Positions 44,201-55,725 of a stretch of DNA of 64,000 bases are shown here, piece after piece; the first letter of the stretch is position 1, and each line of letters opens with the position of its first letter. The notes under the pieces were generated by a model. The model was not told the origin of the DNA, ran no database searches, and was given only the letters and a program-made list of their open reading frames with translations. Source of the stretch: Pagrus major (lineage: Eukaryota > Chordata > Actinopteri > Spariformes > Sparidae). A program made the translations under genes and the position numbers. Where the stretch lies: the NCBI RefSeq assembly GCF_040436345.1, contig NC_133227.1, positions 22,504,671 through 22,568,670 of the forward strand, in the 5' to 3' direction.

Positions 44201-47200
44201 AGCAGTGAAAACTGTTGTATGTGTGGTTGAATGTGCTGTATTTGTAATAGCAGCAGCAGCAGTAAGAGTGGCAGTGGGAACATCAGGAGAAGCAGTGGTA
44301 GCTGTTATAGCAGGAATAGTATCAGTAGCTATAATAGTCGCAGTAATAGTAGCATTAGGTGTACTATACAGGAACTACAGGAATAAAGTGGCAGTGGATG
44401 TGTTTACCTCTCGTCTCGCCTTCTTCACGAAGCCCTCATCAGTGACTTTGAAGGCTCTGCAGAGCGCATCGATGGGGTCCTGGCCGAACGATTCCTGGTG
44501 AAATAAGTTGACGTGGAGGTGGTTGGCAGCGTAAATGGCAGCGTCCACGCCACCGTGACCGTCAAACACGGCAAAGTAGGCCTGTTCTTCCTGATCCTAA
44601 GAGACAATACCAGTCATACAACACCATTAAGACTACTGGTTCAAAGGGTCAGTAACAAATATGATGATGATATGATGGTCTCAAATGACAAAATTTAGGC
44701 TTGAAACTTGCAGGGATTATGCTACAATAATACTTTATTACAATTTGAATACTATTTAAATTTCTTTTAGTTTTAAATTCAATTGTTGTTACTCAGACTT
44801 AGACACTTTTTCTTCGCCCCCATGGTGTCCAACTCAGAAGAAAAACATCCTCACAATCAGAAAATTAGCAAAAATGTGAAATATCAAAAGCTGCAACAAA
44901 TTTGGTGTCAATTTATTGGTGAGTGAATCAATTGGTAAAGCTGGAGTGTTTGACTACATCAAAGCTTTTGCAAAAACAAGTTCACACAATGCTGATTAAG
45001 CCTATCACCTCAATGCTTAATCATTATAGTGTGAACTCCTCTGAATGTAACAGAGGTTCATTTATATGTAAAAGTCCGGGACTCCAGCTTTAATCACCAA
45101 TAAATCGTTCTAATGCCACCAGTAAAGTCTGCGATCATCACTGGGGAGGTTTTATTTACCTGAACATTGAAGAGTGAGTTGAAGTCGGGGATGATGACGT
45201 GCTTGTCCTCCATCTTGCGCCTCATGTTCTTGATGGCGTGGATGGAGGTTTCGTAGTACGGCTGTGGGCGACGGCGGTAGGGCAGCTCCTTCATCCAGAG
45301 GCAGCACATCTCAAACAGTCTATTAAACACCAGCCGGGCCAGCTTCACGGCCTCAATCTCTAACACACACACACACACACACAAATGTAATCAGTCAAAG
45401 AGCTTCTGTATTATGTAGCTGGAGTCTGTTTGGATTCACATCAACGTCACAAACAATTTCATGTTCCTGTTCTATATCGACCAATTAAATAATGAATCAA
45501 AAAAAAAAAATAGAAGGAAACATTCATCACAGTTTCTCAGTGTCCGAGGTGACGTGTTCAAATGTGTCTGATGTGTGACGTATCCGATCTGCAGTCTTAA
45601 ACCCAGATATATTCAGTTAACAGTTATATAAAACAAAGAAAAATTGCAAATCCTCACATTTGAGATGCTGAAATCAGAAAACGTTTGAATTTTGTGCTGA
45701 ATTAATTACTTTTGTCTCATTCGCCAACTTCCCTATCGTGAAAGTAATAGTGCCGACTCACTGAAACGCACCATTAACTTGAGTAAACTCGTGGATATTT
45801 CGTTTGAACATCGTTGGAACACAACTCAACAAAATATACAACAAAGGTCGAGTCATTTTTAGACATTTTAATGCAGAATTCTTACATATTATACTTGTAA
45901 GTGATCAAAACAGTTTCAGCCGATTGACTATTATTCAACTAATCGTTGCAGCTTTATGTTTTTCAAATGTCAATTACATGTATGTAGTTAACTCTTATTT
46001 AAAAGATCTTAATAGGTACATTCAGACCTACTACTCTTTGATAAATGTAACATTTGCATCTTTACTACAAAGAACATTTTTCTTTACTGCTTTGTCTTTG
46101 ATTGATGTTGAATTCAGTAAAACATGAAGGGGAAGTGGAAGTTTTGGGAACTTTTGTCAGGCCTGATCACTGCCTGCAGATCTTCCTCTCTGAACAACAT
46201 CCACTGATACGTACAGGCAGCCTGCATGACAGGTGAAAAACTCTATGTACTCGCTGCTCCTGGGAAAGCTTAACTGCTGTGAGGTATAATAATTCAAGGT
46301 GACTGTCTTCGCTCATCTGGATTGTAGCAACCAGACAATCAGATGACACTGTTTAGAGAGATTTTAGGGGGTAAATTAAGCTTTCTACTGTGTCAGAAAA
46401 TAGAATTTAGAGAACTCCCCATCCCCAGTAAAAATACATCTTCATGTCATTGAGGGATTGCACTGAGTTACAGATGTAAGTGGAGCAGAGGCAAGCCCAC
46501 AGTGGCATCATGGCTTCAGCTCTCTGTAATAACCAAAACAGGCTGTGTGTGTGCATGACCTACTAATGTTAGCTGCAGGTATAATAGTCTATCCCGTCTT
46601 TGCCATCGTCCTCTCTCGCTCTGCTCCATTAAATATGTTTTCAGTGAGATGGAGAGACAGTGAGAGAGGAAGAGAGAGAGACCAGCCCACACTGTGTCCC
46701 ATTTCCTCCCTTCACCCTCACCCCTCCACCTTCTGAAAGTACACGCATGTCAAACTGTGCCGCGATGCTAAACTTCACTTTGTGCTCAGCCCCTACCCTC
46801 CTCGTCCTCCTCCTCCTCCACCAAATGAAGATGTCTCAGCACTGTGTCTGGCATCAAGGCTACGCATAACACCTTGCAAACAGCTGAAGAAGAAAAAAAA
46901 ATGAAAAGTAGAGTGCAGCGAAGCAACATCAAACAGGATGTGATCGGCTGTTACACAACACAAGAAGCTCTTACTTTGAGAGACGACCACAGCAAGGTGC
47001 AGAACAGTTTGAGCTTTATTCACTGAATGTTTTTGGCTATCTCTGCCCTGATTAAGGCAAGATAACAAGAAGTGTTTGGTGAAGAAAGAGAAGGACTGGC
47101 TCTCCAAAAATTCAGCATCTGTGGGGAGATGTATCCCCTGCATTTGATTCGATCTTCTTTATCTTTGTTATTGTGAGGAAATCTCATGAAAAGACCAAAA

Positions 47201-49024
47201 CCAACAATATGTTAGTCTGTCTCTCAATACTTTGTGACTTCAAAGCCCCTTTTCTACCACATTATCTCTGGTTCTTGAACCGGTTCTGTTCAAGATTCTT
47301 GGAACGTCGGTGCTATCTAGCGAACCAGCCGGCACTTTTTCACCAGTTTTGAGCATAGCCATTGTCGTCAAGGGTGTGTCATCAACAGAGGGCGCTGCAC
47401 AATGCACAATGGCCTGTCTAATATACATTTTTGTATGTATTTGTATGTATGTGACAAAACAAGTCACAAAAACATTTTTTAAAAATAAATAAATAAAAAG
47501 GCAATTTTCCTAAAACAGCTTGTCACTGTTGTGACAAGTAAATGGTGCATTTGTTGGGGACTATTTTTAGCAGTGGATTAATACACATTTGGGTGTATTT
47601 CCATCAGCAGGAATATGTAAGTGGGATTAACTGGTAATAAATTAGAGCTCATCACTATGAGTGACCTCTTTCAGAGTACACAGAGTTTGATAAATTGTTA
47701 AAGGTGCACTGTGTACGTTTTGGGGATTTTTTTTTATATGTCTAAACAAACTAAATAGATAAACTATTTGTTTTCATGACTGAATAAACAAACTGACCTT
47801 AAAGGAAAAAAAATTCATACTGTTTTACTTTGTTTATATGTGGCGGACCCTGCCACCTTTCTAGCTTCAAACAGTGTTCTGGACCTTATTTTCCTCTGAG
47901 AACAGCTTGTTTATTCAGTTATGGAAAAGATAAATATTTCTGAGTTTGTATTTTTACCTCATTTATATCGTAAATATTAAAATTCAGATTTTGAATTTCT
48001 TCTCCAAAACTACATAGTGTCCCTTTAATATAAAAATGCTGATTAGTGAAGCTTTAACAGCCATTGACTGCTGAATTTAATTCGTATGTATTTGCAATAT
48101 TTTTAACAAAGATTTTTGCATATATTTTCTTATAGGATACCTCTACCCTATACACAGATCCTGGAAATTATCGAGAGGAGATGTAGCAATTATTGTGTTT
48201 CCGTCTCCCTACAATATCCCAACGGTTGAGTGCAGGCTGTCCAAAAAAATCAACAACTTTCTACTTTTACCATTACTGTCTAATACTGTATTGTTACTTT
48301 ATACAGTGAGTATAGTAGAGTCGGCATCATTGTTGCTGTTATTTGTCAGTTTATGTGCTGTTGAATAAGTACCTGTTTTGGACCCTCAACATAGATGTTG
48401 AGTTTAAGATGCTTCCATCAGGGTGGAGGTTTAACAGCACCAACAGATACAGATTGACCTTTGCTCCATCTACTATTGGCTTTTTAAACAAACTACAACC
48501 TTCATGATCTGTGGTGGATCAGTGTGGGTGACTTGGATCTTGTGCTGTGTTTGCGTATGATGATGTGTTTGTGTTTGACTACTGTCCACACAGGGACATT
48601 ACAGTTTTGCTCCACTAAATTTGCATTTTGTATGTTCTCTAATAAAAGCTGCAAATTTAATATTATCTAAGCCTTAAGTCTATATGCTCAAACTGAATCA
48701 GTCGACCCATGTCGGCTTGGAGTCAACTTTCTGCCCTCTAGTGGTCAAATACCACTTAATGCAGCTTTGCGAGGGAGAATTGGGACAAAGCCCTGGTGGT
48801 TACATGCCAGTGTATGTGTGTGGGATGAAGTGAGAGAGAGACCTAATTTGTCTGAGAGACAGAGAGAGAGAGAGCAGTCTCGTGGGCTCCCCAGGGACTC
48901 ACGTGGTAATGGGTCAGCTCCATCTTCTACAGTCTTATTGAGGTGGTGGATAGAGAGGTCAGTCTGCAGGAGGCTGTCTGCTGTGGCTCTGGCCAGGGCT
49001 GCAGCCAGGGAGCACGGACAGTTA
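41257..49024 (-). CDS. ppm1e: Protein phosphatase 1E (PP2C/PPM family), 3' six coding exons
   Basis: Exons in transcript order: 49024-48903, 45359-45160, 44596-44408, 43839-43696, 42439-42346, 42200-41257. All are GT-AG and phase-consistent, giving about 563 residues to the stop at 41257-41259. The PPM1E identity rests on the segments [70 protein letters not shown] and the post-catalytic [10 protein letters not shown]...DRTSLS, which PPM1E shares and PPM1F lacks. Family knowledge: PPM1E (POPX1, CaMKP-N) is a Mg/Mn-dependent Ser/Thr phosphatase acting on PAK and CaM kinases, and binds PIX through its N-terminus. The N-terminal exon (in human it holds the Glu-rich region and ends ...LYKY) is not in the window. 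The first exon here starts with one base completing that Tyr codon. It converges with trim37 as in human. Confidence 0.95.
41797..41918 (-). other. ppm1e: ppm1e post-catalytic acidic run
   Basis: Immediately after the catalytic domain some 40 residues are mostly Glu/Asp ([20 protein letters not shown] then [16 protein letters not shown]), encoded by a purine-rich GAG/GAA repeat. From memory, human PPM1E carries its large Glu-rich blocks at the N-terminus and is less acidic here. Confidence 0.8.
42868..43320. mobile_element. GCTTAGCATAAAG-type MITE, diverged copy
   Basis: It contains CAACATTTTAGGAAATATTG, GTTAGCTTAACTTTTCATAT, AAAGACTGGAAACAGCAGGA and CACTAATTAACACATCTATC. The right arm is weaker (TGTTAGCTGTTTCCTCTTGT followed by TCTATTCTTTATG). 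It lies in the ppm1e intron between exons 43839-43696 and 42439-42346. Confidence 0.55.
44232..44372 (+). repeat. Imperfect trinucleotide-rich low-complexity tract (GCA/GTA)
   Basis: AGCAGCAGCAGCAGTAAGAG grades into TAGTATCAGTAGC and AATAGTCGCAGTAATAGTAG. Read in one frame it gives a [19 protein letters not shown] string, an artefact of the repeat rather than a membrane protein. It lies in a ppm1e intron just beyond the donor of the DGHGG exon. Confidence 0.7.
45360..45385 (-). repeat. (GT)n tract forming the acceptor region of a ppm1e exon
   Basis: On the ppm1e strand about 11 GT units run directly into TTAG|AG, the 3' splice site of the exon beginning at 45359. A normal polypyrimidine tract is absent. 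Confidence 0.9.
45527..45957 (-). repeat. AACGATTAATCG-type fish repeat, rearranged copy
   Basis: CACAGTTTCTCAGTGTCCGA, CAAATCCTCACATTTGAGAT and GCTGAAATCAGAAAACGTTT are followed, after diverged sequence, by TATTCAACTAATCGTTGCAG. It lies in the ppm1e intron upstream of exon 45359-45160. Confidence 0.6.
47246..47400. repeat. Fish MITE-like fragment (GGAACGTCGGTGCT / CCAGCCGGCAC)
   Basis: CCCCTTTTCTACCACATTAT, GGTTCTTGAACCGGTTCTGT, CTTGGAACGTCGGTGCT and GAACCAGCCGGCACTTTTTC are phrases of a repeat common in fish. It is a partial copy. Confidence 0.45.
47544..47595 (+). repeat. Dispersed GGGGACTATTTTCAGC motif, copy 3
   Basis: Reads GTGCATTTGTTGGGGACTAT then TTTTAGCAGTGGATTAATAC. This is the copy closest to the apparent consensus. 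Confidence 0.7.
47698..48028 (+). mobile_element. MITE, TTAA-end family, full copy
   Basis: It begins TTAAAGGTGCACTGTGTACG and ends CCAAAACTACATAGTGTCCC then TTTAA. The body has TACTTTGTTTATATGTGGCG, CCTGCCACCTTTCTAGCTTC and AACAGCTTGTTTATTCAG. It is about 331 bases with no ORF, in a ppm1e intron. Confidence 0.8.
48821..48875 (+). repeat. GA-rich microsatellite
   Basis: GAGAGAGAC and CAGAGAGAGAGAGAG tracts lie just 28 bases beyond the donor of the ppm1e exon 49024-48903, so they are CT-rich on the transcript. Confidence 0.8.
48903..49024 (-). other. ppm1e: ppm1e exon preceding the catalytic domain
   Basis: It encodes [20 protein letters not shown] then [10 protein letters not shown], matching human [20 protein letters not shown]. 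The acceptor is CGTCTCCACAG|T at 49025/49024 and the donor CAC|GTGAGT at 48903/48902. The split codon with the next exon reads CAG (Gln). Confidence 0.9.
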
Positions 49025-49345
49025 CTGTGGAGACGAGAGGAGAGACACAGTTATGAATCGGTCAGGATCGCAATAATGCTCTTCTATCATTTTTAGCCAG
49101 TTTGACTGACAGTAAAATATTAAGTTTAATATATGTATGTATGTATACACAGTAGGTCCACAAGAGAGACACGGTGCATGGAGCAAACAGCATCCTGATG
49201 GTTTTGTTATTCTTAGAGCCTTAACAGATGTAGCTTTTTCTTTCCAATACAGAACAGACTGAGACATTGACATGACAGATATCATCAGCTGATTCTAGCT
49301 CATCACTGATATTGTTATCAGCACATAGGTCTGCTGATAAGTAAT

Positions 49346-49525
49346 TAGTGTTGCACAATACCTCGAAATTAAACCATGAAAAATATTGGTATTCAATACT
49401 ATTTTCAGTATGACAAGGAAAAAATCGACACAGCATTAGATTTTCATTGCTGGTACCGATTTATTGATACTCCAAAAAAATCACACTTGAAACCTTTTCA
49501 AATAATCTGAATCAATATGTATCGA
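49346..49525. mobile_element. Long terminal-type inverted repeat, left arm
   Basis: It starts TAGTGTTGCACAATACCTCG. Its inner part (GGTACCGATTTATTGATACT ... CTGAATCAATATGTATCGAT) is an imperfect inverse of 52588-52668. It belongs with the right arm at 52588-52981. Confidence 0.6.
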
Positions 49526-50302
49526 TCTGAGCATGTGAGTGGAGCCAACAGGGAATGCAAGCGGGAGGATTTTGGATGGAGTGCAGAGCGTTTAAAAAAA
49601 TAAAAAAAAAAAACTGGGGTGTCGCCTTATCTTTAGCTCAATACCGCTCCAATTACGCTCCAGTACCGTTCAAGCATGCTGAAGCATGCCCGACTCAGAA
49701 TGCATCTTAAGTGTATGTCTCATCATGCCTGTTTGGAAAATGTGGTTTTGGACTCTCAGTTATTTTGGATGCCAGGCTACAGTTTAAGCTAAAACTGAAA
49801 TACAACGCAGATTTTTTTTCTTTCTTTTTGGCGCACGCGATTTGCTTGTCTGGAAGCCATTAATTCCTGCACAAAATTCTGAGACATTTCAATGAATAAG
49901 TGGAAACTCTGACCAGCTGTTGGTCCTAAATACAAAAATCAGAGGATCCTCAAAGTTAGTGGGCTTCATTTTCTGCCTAGACCAAATTTCATGACAACCG
50001 ATAGAAAACATTTCAGTCTGGATCAAAGTGGCGGATTGACATTTTTAACAGAAAAACCTTCAAGACTGATATAAAATGCATCAAGTAAAGAACACTGAAT
50101 GATGAAACATTCAAAATAAGCTCTCTAATCACTGAATATCACATTTTCAAGGTTTTTAATTTAGTCAGCTGGAGCGAGCTGGTGCCAGTTAAACGTTACA
50201 ATGATATAACAGCTCTGTTTGAGTGCAGCGGTACATCACTACAGCTGGCCAGAGCTGTGTGTGCTGGAGGAGGAGGAGGTGTGTCTCTTCTCGAGGTTAA
50301 CG

Positions 50303-50355
50303 AGAGTGTTGGTGAGGAGGAGGAGGAAGAAGAAGAGAAGAAGAAAAAGGGGTCG
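50303..50355 (+). repeat. Polypurine run
   Basis: GGTGAGGAGGAGGAGGAAGA continues into AGAAGAGAAGAAGAAAAAGG. It is a purine-only strand stretch; the frames it gives (poly-E/K, or poly-S on the other strand) are artefacts. Confidence 0.8.
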
Positions 50356-52587
50356 TTTGAAGGACTGAGGGCTTGCTGAACATGAGTCACCAAGATAACT
50401 AGGTCACCTCCAGATGCAGGTAACCATGCCAACCCAACTTCTGGATGCTCTTCCTCATGCTCAAATTGAGGTGAAATTAAACCTGAGCTGAACTGATGTT
50501 AGCTTCTTGATGAAGGGGCGGGGGCCACAGCTTGTTGTGAGAGAGTGTTATTAACTGTAAAATCATTTCTTCATGTCTGCACTGAGCCTAAGCAGGTCAT
50601 ACTGGAGTTTCAAAATCAGGAGAGAACACCTGAGTGTGACCTTTTTATGTACCAATTTGCAGGTATGTCTTGATTGGTTGATTAGGACAACAGGTGGGAG
50701 TAGCTTCCTTAAAGGGTAACTTCACTGCACCCACTTCAGACAGAGTGCATCCCAAGATTTACCCACTGAGCACAACACTAGTTTTTTCTTATGCGGGTTC
50801 ATATTAGGTTGAAATGTAGCAGCTGTGTGGCGGCTGAATCCTCAAATCTACAGTATACTCAACGACAGTTAGTCTGATGTTGCATACTTGAAACCGCACT
50901 GTATTTAATTTACTCAAACAAATTAACTGCGGCTGGCTGAGTACAACACAGGGACAGTATCTACAATTAAATGCTGTGAATTAAGTGGGAAAGGGCCTCT
51001 GTGGCTCTTTCGTAATATGCAATGGGTTTAATCAATGAAGCCCGAAGCCGACAGGAGCCAGCTTCAACATCTTTAATGAATCCAGCTCTGCTCTAGCTAA
51101 CTAAGACGGCTACGAGGGGTCGTTTTCTTGGATGATTCAAATTCTAGTTTAACGTCATCGAACAACGATGTCTGTCACAAATATGAGAGAAAATTAACAA
51201 GATGTACTCACATTTTAGCAAAAATGTGGTCTCATTACCAGTATCTGTCATTTTGTTCCAGATGTGTTCACATTAAAAGAAGAAAAAGGTGGCAACAGAC
51301 AAAAAAACAAACGAAAAAAAAACATGGGTTGATGAATAATGACATTTAATCACAGGTGTAATCAGATTAACACCTGGTGTTAATTAGCATTCTTGTCATC
51401 TTGATTCTGCTACATTATGATCAGATCTCAATATGCAAAGCAGGCAGACTTGTCAGAAAACACGGGACAGGTCGAGGGAAGCGATCCAGAAACTCTCGAG
51501 GGGCCACTACGACGTGCAAGGTGATGGTCATCTGACAGACTGACACGGTCTCGGTTGGCGGCGCCTGAGTGCCGGTTCAGTTCACAAGAACTGGCATCCT
51601 GTCACGTCTGCAGCCTTGTAGTCCGCATGCATAGAGACGTGTAGTACCACTGGAGGCCTCAACAACCACTTCACCTTAAACACCTGCAGTTTTGCAGAGA
51701 TTACTCTTACTGCAGGCGCTACAGCCACTGCCCTTCATCAGGTTTGTCAATCATCATTCTGTGCTGTGTGGTGAAGCCTGTTGGATATCTGCTGCAAAGT
51801 GACTTTAAAGTTAGAAAAACAGGGATGATCCAAATAGCTTGTAGCAATATATTGTGGTTATTCTTGTTAAAAATGCCAGAAATGGCATCAGAAAAAGGTC
51901 ATCTGGACCAGAGGTATGTGCATCCAGTCTTGTAATTCCTCTCCTCCCTTAGAAACTTATTATTCATCAGGTCCTTGATTTTGTTCTCAAACTAGGTCAA
52001 GGGCTAGAAACTCCAGGAACAGAGGAAAGCATGCCCCCTTAAGGCTATAACCACTGAAAGCTCGTGGGGAAACCTCTCCTTGAAAATGTAATTGTGGCAG
52101 CTGGATTGGTGACATATGCTGTGCTCCTTCTTATTCTTCTGGAGTAAATACTGATTGCACAGTGTAATGGCTGTAGAAAAAGGACACCATCCACGTATAG
52201 ATTGGTTCCCTTTAAAACCTTGCTTTCATTACGCTGGTCCGCCTGCAACTGGGCTCGAGTTTTCCTAGAAATATTAAGCACAAATGAGGGCACAAAGGAA
52301 GCTTGTGTGCCATTGAGCAATGAAAACAGGAAGAGGCATTGTTTTCACCAGTGGACGGTGGAACAACTGGAATAACTGTGCAGACGACTCTGTTCCCCTG
52401 CTGGTACCGTATGTGTTTCTCTTTACCAACAGGGCCTCAGACAATTTCATACCAGCATTTGCTCTACTTAGTGGAATCTTTTCCGTTTTTATTTTGAAGT
52501 TTTAAGAATATTTTGGATCATTATCAGGATAATGTCAGGAATCACAGAATCATCCTGACATAAGATCTTCGTATCATCAAATAATAT

Positions 52588-52981
52588 GAAAAATAATATA
52601 TCAATACATATCGATTCTGAATATTTGAAACGGTTTCAATACTCATTTTCTGCAGTGTCGATACACCTGTACCATCCGCTCTTTCTGCCAACACACATTA
52701 TTTTCGAAGGCTACAGAAAAAATAAACGTTTCTAAAAAAAAAGTGTAATATTTGATGTTGATATTGCAGTTTTTCTGCTGTTCTCTGCTACTAGCCAAGA
52801 TAAAATAATAATATTTGCAATGACCAGCCTTGTTATATTTATGTTTACATAGAAATCTAAAATTTGATGCTTTTAATGTTGCGTCAACTTTCCCCTGTGG
52901 TATCAAAAGGGTATCGAATAACTATATTATTCAGGGTATTGCATTGAAGGAAGAATTTCCAGTATTGTGACAACACTAGTA
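52588..52981. mobile_element. Long terminal-type inverted repeat, right arm
   Basis: It ends CAGTATTGTGACAACACTAG, the inverse of the left-arm terminus TAGTGTTG. It carries about 200 extra bases (about 52670-52870) absent from the left arm. It is either the right end of one 3.6-kb transposon or an independent inverted copy of the same repeat. Confidence 0.55.
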
Positions 52982-53238
52982 AATATTCTTCCTCTATCCC
53001 ATTTGAACATTTTTTTAGGGTACTTGAAAATTACAAAATGTATGCCGTGACCTCTGCAGTAGTCTAGTCAGAATAAGCAGTATAAAAGTGAGAGTGCAAT
53101 CCATCAAAGAGGATGTAAAGATAGATTTAAAGGAGATAGAGACCGAGAGATGAGGGGTGGGGAGGGGCGAACTCTCAGTATTTGGGTTTGCTCATCACAA
53201 GTGTCCTCTCCTCCATGTTTCCATTCATAGAAACATTT

Positions 53239-53240
53239 TC

Positions 53241-53271
<31 letters not shown>
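53239..53271 (+). repeat. (CT)n microsatellite
   Basis: About 14 CT units inside ppm1e intron 1. Confidence 0.9.
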
Positions 53272-54289
53272 CCGCTCCTCTCCTCCTCATTCGTTCCACC
53301 ACTGGCTGCCCTGTGGGGGTGGATGCTGAGCCGAGGAGCTCTGATTGGCTGCAGGTCACACAGGAGAACACTCGGTGCACCAATGACAGTTCCCTGTGGC
53401 TCGTGCATCACAGTGAGGTCATGTGGAGCGGAGGAGGATTAAAGGGAAGCTTAATCTCAGTTCACACCATCACGCTGCAACAACACGACCGACTGGATAA
53501 AAGACCAGCACTGGTTCATCTGGTCATCAAAACATACATTCGTCTTCCTGTTTCTACAATGTGTTCTGAGGCTTTTTCTTCTGGCTGTCTAGAAATGTGA
53601 GAAGTGTTTCAACGTGAGCATTTGAACACAAAGAACACATATGGTGAAGACGCATGCACACCCATAAACACAGCCCGAATAATCCAGTACAGCAAAACAA
53701 CAAGAGGAGACTATTGTCTGACAATCTCAACAGAAACGGAGCAATAATCGCTCTGTTCGGGTAAAATTCACCTCGAGGCTACTGCTTTGGACTGAAGTGT
53801 CTCGCACAGGTGTTCCTGTTATTGTGTCCATCCCTGTATGCTTTATACAATTTGGAAAGGACTGTTGTTTTTTTTAGGGAATGCCACCCCCCTTGTAAGC
53901 AAAAAGCAAAATGACGTAAATGCAGCCCACTTGTTAACCTGTCATCCCCTCTCCATCCCCTAGTAGCAGAGAGATTGCAGGCAGAGGGGTTGTTCAGTTG
54001 AATATTTTACTCTAGTCCGCCTCAATCTTTGGTTCTTTGTCTGTTCTATATCTCTGAAATATCAGCAGCCTACAGTGTGCTGTGTATTGATAAATCCATG
54101 TTACTGTCAGCGGTACTGAAGAAGCAGACGGATTTATAATTGAGCGTTTTTACTCTCAGTCCCGCCCTACTGCAAGTTCTGTCTTGGATCGATCATATCC
54201 TATATACAGTATACTACTTACAAATACTCAGTTCTTTAAAATATTGTAGCTTTTATACTCTACAGAGTAGTTTCACCTTCATGATCAAA

Positions 54290-54990
54290 GTGGAAAGTAG
54301 CAATGTGTGGTCGCAGAAGAGCGAGAGGATCATAGAGACACACTGCCACCTGTAGTTTTTCTGTAATATTTCCATGATCATTCAGTAGCGTCAGTGGAGG
54401 ATCATAGAGACACACTGCCGCCCGTAGTGTTCCTAGAATAATACGATAATATTTCTATGATCATTCAGTCTATGCTGCTTAAAATACAACCCAAGACCAT
54501 GGCCCGTCTGTAACGACATAATTCAGAAGAGACATGACTACAGACAGTTTTTACTATCGGGTTTGGGTTAGAAATGAACAAGTGCTGAATATTATAGCAA
54601 CATCTACAGGCTGAAGAAGTATCAGCTTCTGCAGTTTTCTGTCAATTTCATCTGGATTCTATATTTTCTGAACTATTTACTAAAAATACTTGATTCTATA
54701 CTAAATTGTAACCTTCATGACAACTAGCAACATTCAGTCGCAGAAGAGGAGGATCATAGAGACACACTGCTGCCTGTAGTGTAATATAATCTATAATATC
54801 TCTATGATCTTTTTGTAGATCCTGTGCTGCTGAAAATACACCACCAGACCAAGACACCTTGGCATGACTACAGACATATTGTTCACTATAGTGTTCAGGA
54901 AACATGGAGGACTCAGAAGAGTGAGAGGTGAGGATCATAGAGGCACACTGCTTACTGTAGTGTTCCCATAATATTCCTATTATATTTCTG
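54290..54990 (+). repeat. Local repeat cluster, four units with GGATCATAGAGACACACTGC
   Basis: Units begin near 54328, 54399, 54751 and 54932. Each reads GGATCATAGAGACACACTGC (or close) then C/T-rich GCCTGTAGTGT, followed by an AATATTTCTATGATCAT-type segment. Spacings are 71, 352 and 181 bases. Upstream of three units is (G/T)CGCAGAAGAG or CTCAGAAGAG. Confidence 0.75.
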
Positions 54991-55484
54991 TCATCATGTT
55001 TGGACACTTACGCCACCTGCAAGTATTACGTGTTAAAAATGCAGTTCTGTTTATGTTCAATACTTGACATTTTACACCTGTAATGTAAAAGTTTAGTCAA
55101 CTGGAGCTTTCGTTCTGCCTTGGGTCACTGTGTGTCCTCCTGTTTACTCTTGCGAGGAGACCAGATGCTTCCTGACTGGATTTTATTCGGCCAAAATAAA
55201 ATAAGAATTTGTTGTTTTATTCTCTAGTTAAAATGCCAGACTGCCCACTCATCAGTACGTAACAAACAAGATACTGAAAGAGTCTTTTGCATCTCTTAGA
55301 GGTAGTGGTGCGGGCCATGGACTATTCAAATTGTATTTGTATATACAGTATATGTTTAGCCAGTATTTGACTTTATTAAATCCCCTTCACACCTTTCGTT
55401 TCATGGAGTCAGATCAGAGAGAAGGAAGATGAGGGGCAGAGAATCAACCTGCTAAGAATAACTGCTCAGTACTTGTAACTGCCT

Positions 55485-55725
55485 CGACTGCAACTAATGA
55501 TTAATGTCATTATCCATTAATCTGCCAGTAATTTTCTTGATTGACGGACTCATTGTTAATGAAAAATGAACCAAAAGATGTTCAGTTTCCAACAGAACAT
55601 CTTCACATTGGAGAAACTGACACCAGAGGATAATTGTCTTATTTGCTTAAAAACTGTTTTTTTTGTAAATAATGAGAAAAGCTGATGATTTATTTCCTTG
55701 ATTAATCGACCACTTGTGACATTTT
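55485..55725. repeat. AACGATTAATCG-type fish repeat
   Basis: GACTGCAACTAATGATTAAT, TTATCCATTAATCTGCCAGT, ACATTGGAGAAACTGACACC and TTGATTAATCGACCACTTGT occur in family order. Confidence 0.55.

Larger units (their letters stand above)
41945..45260 (-). other. ppm1e: ppm1e PP2C catalytic domain exons
   Basis: The metal-binding and catalytic motifs are all present and in order. The RRKMEDKH motif leads in, followed by the DGHGG motif (exon 44596-44408), TTGVVTF then VAWLGDSQV (exon 43839-43696), and [20 protein letters not shown] followed by AIGD (exon 42439-42346 and its junction). The last exon holds [12 protein letters not shown] and [14 protein letters not shown]. No catalytic residue is missing, so an active phosphatase is expected. 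Confidence 0.9.

Noticed and set aside
44142..44501. 119-codon frame with a [19 protein letters not shown] membrane-like stretch
   Set aside because: Comes from the GCA/GTA low-complexity intron tract and overlaps a ppm1e exon in the wrong frame and strand.
52045..52320. 91-codon minus-strand frame as transposase remnant
   Set aside because: It lies between the long inverted repeats, but I see no transposase motif and cannot support a call.
54290..54990. CRISPR array
   Set aside because: Vertebrate genome, uneven spacing and diverged units; no spacer-like regularity.
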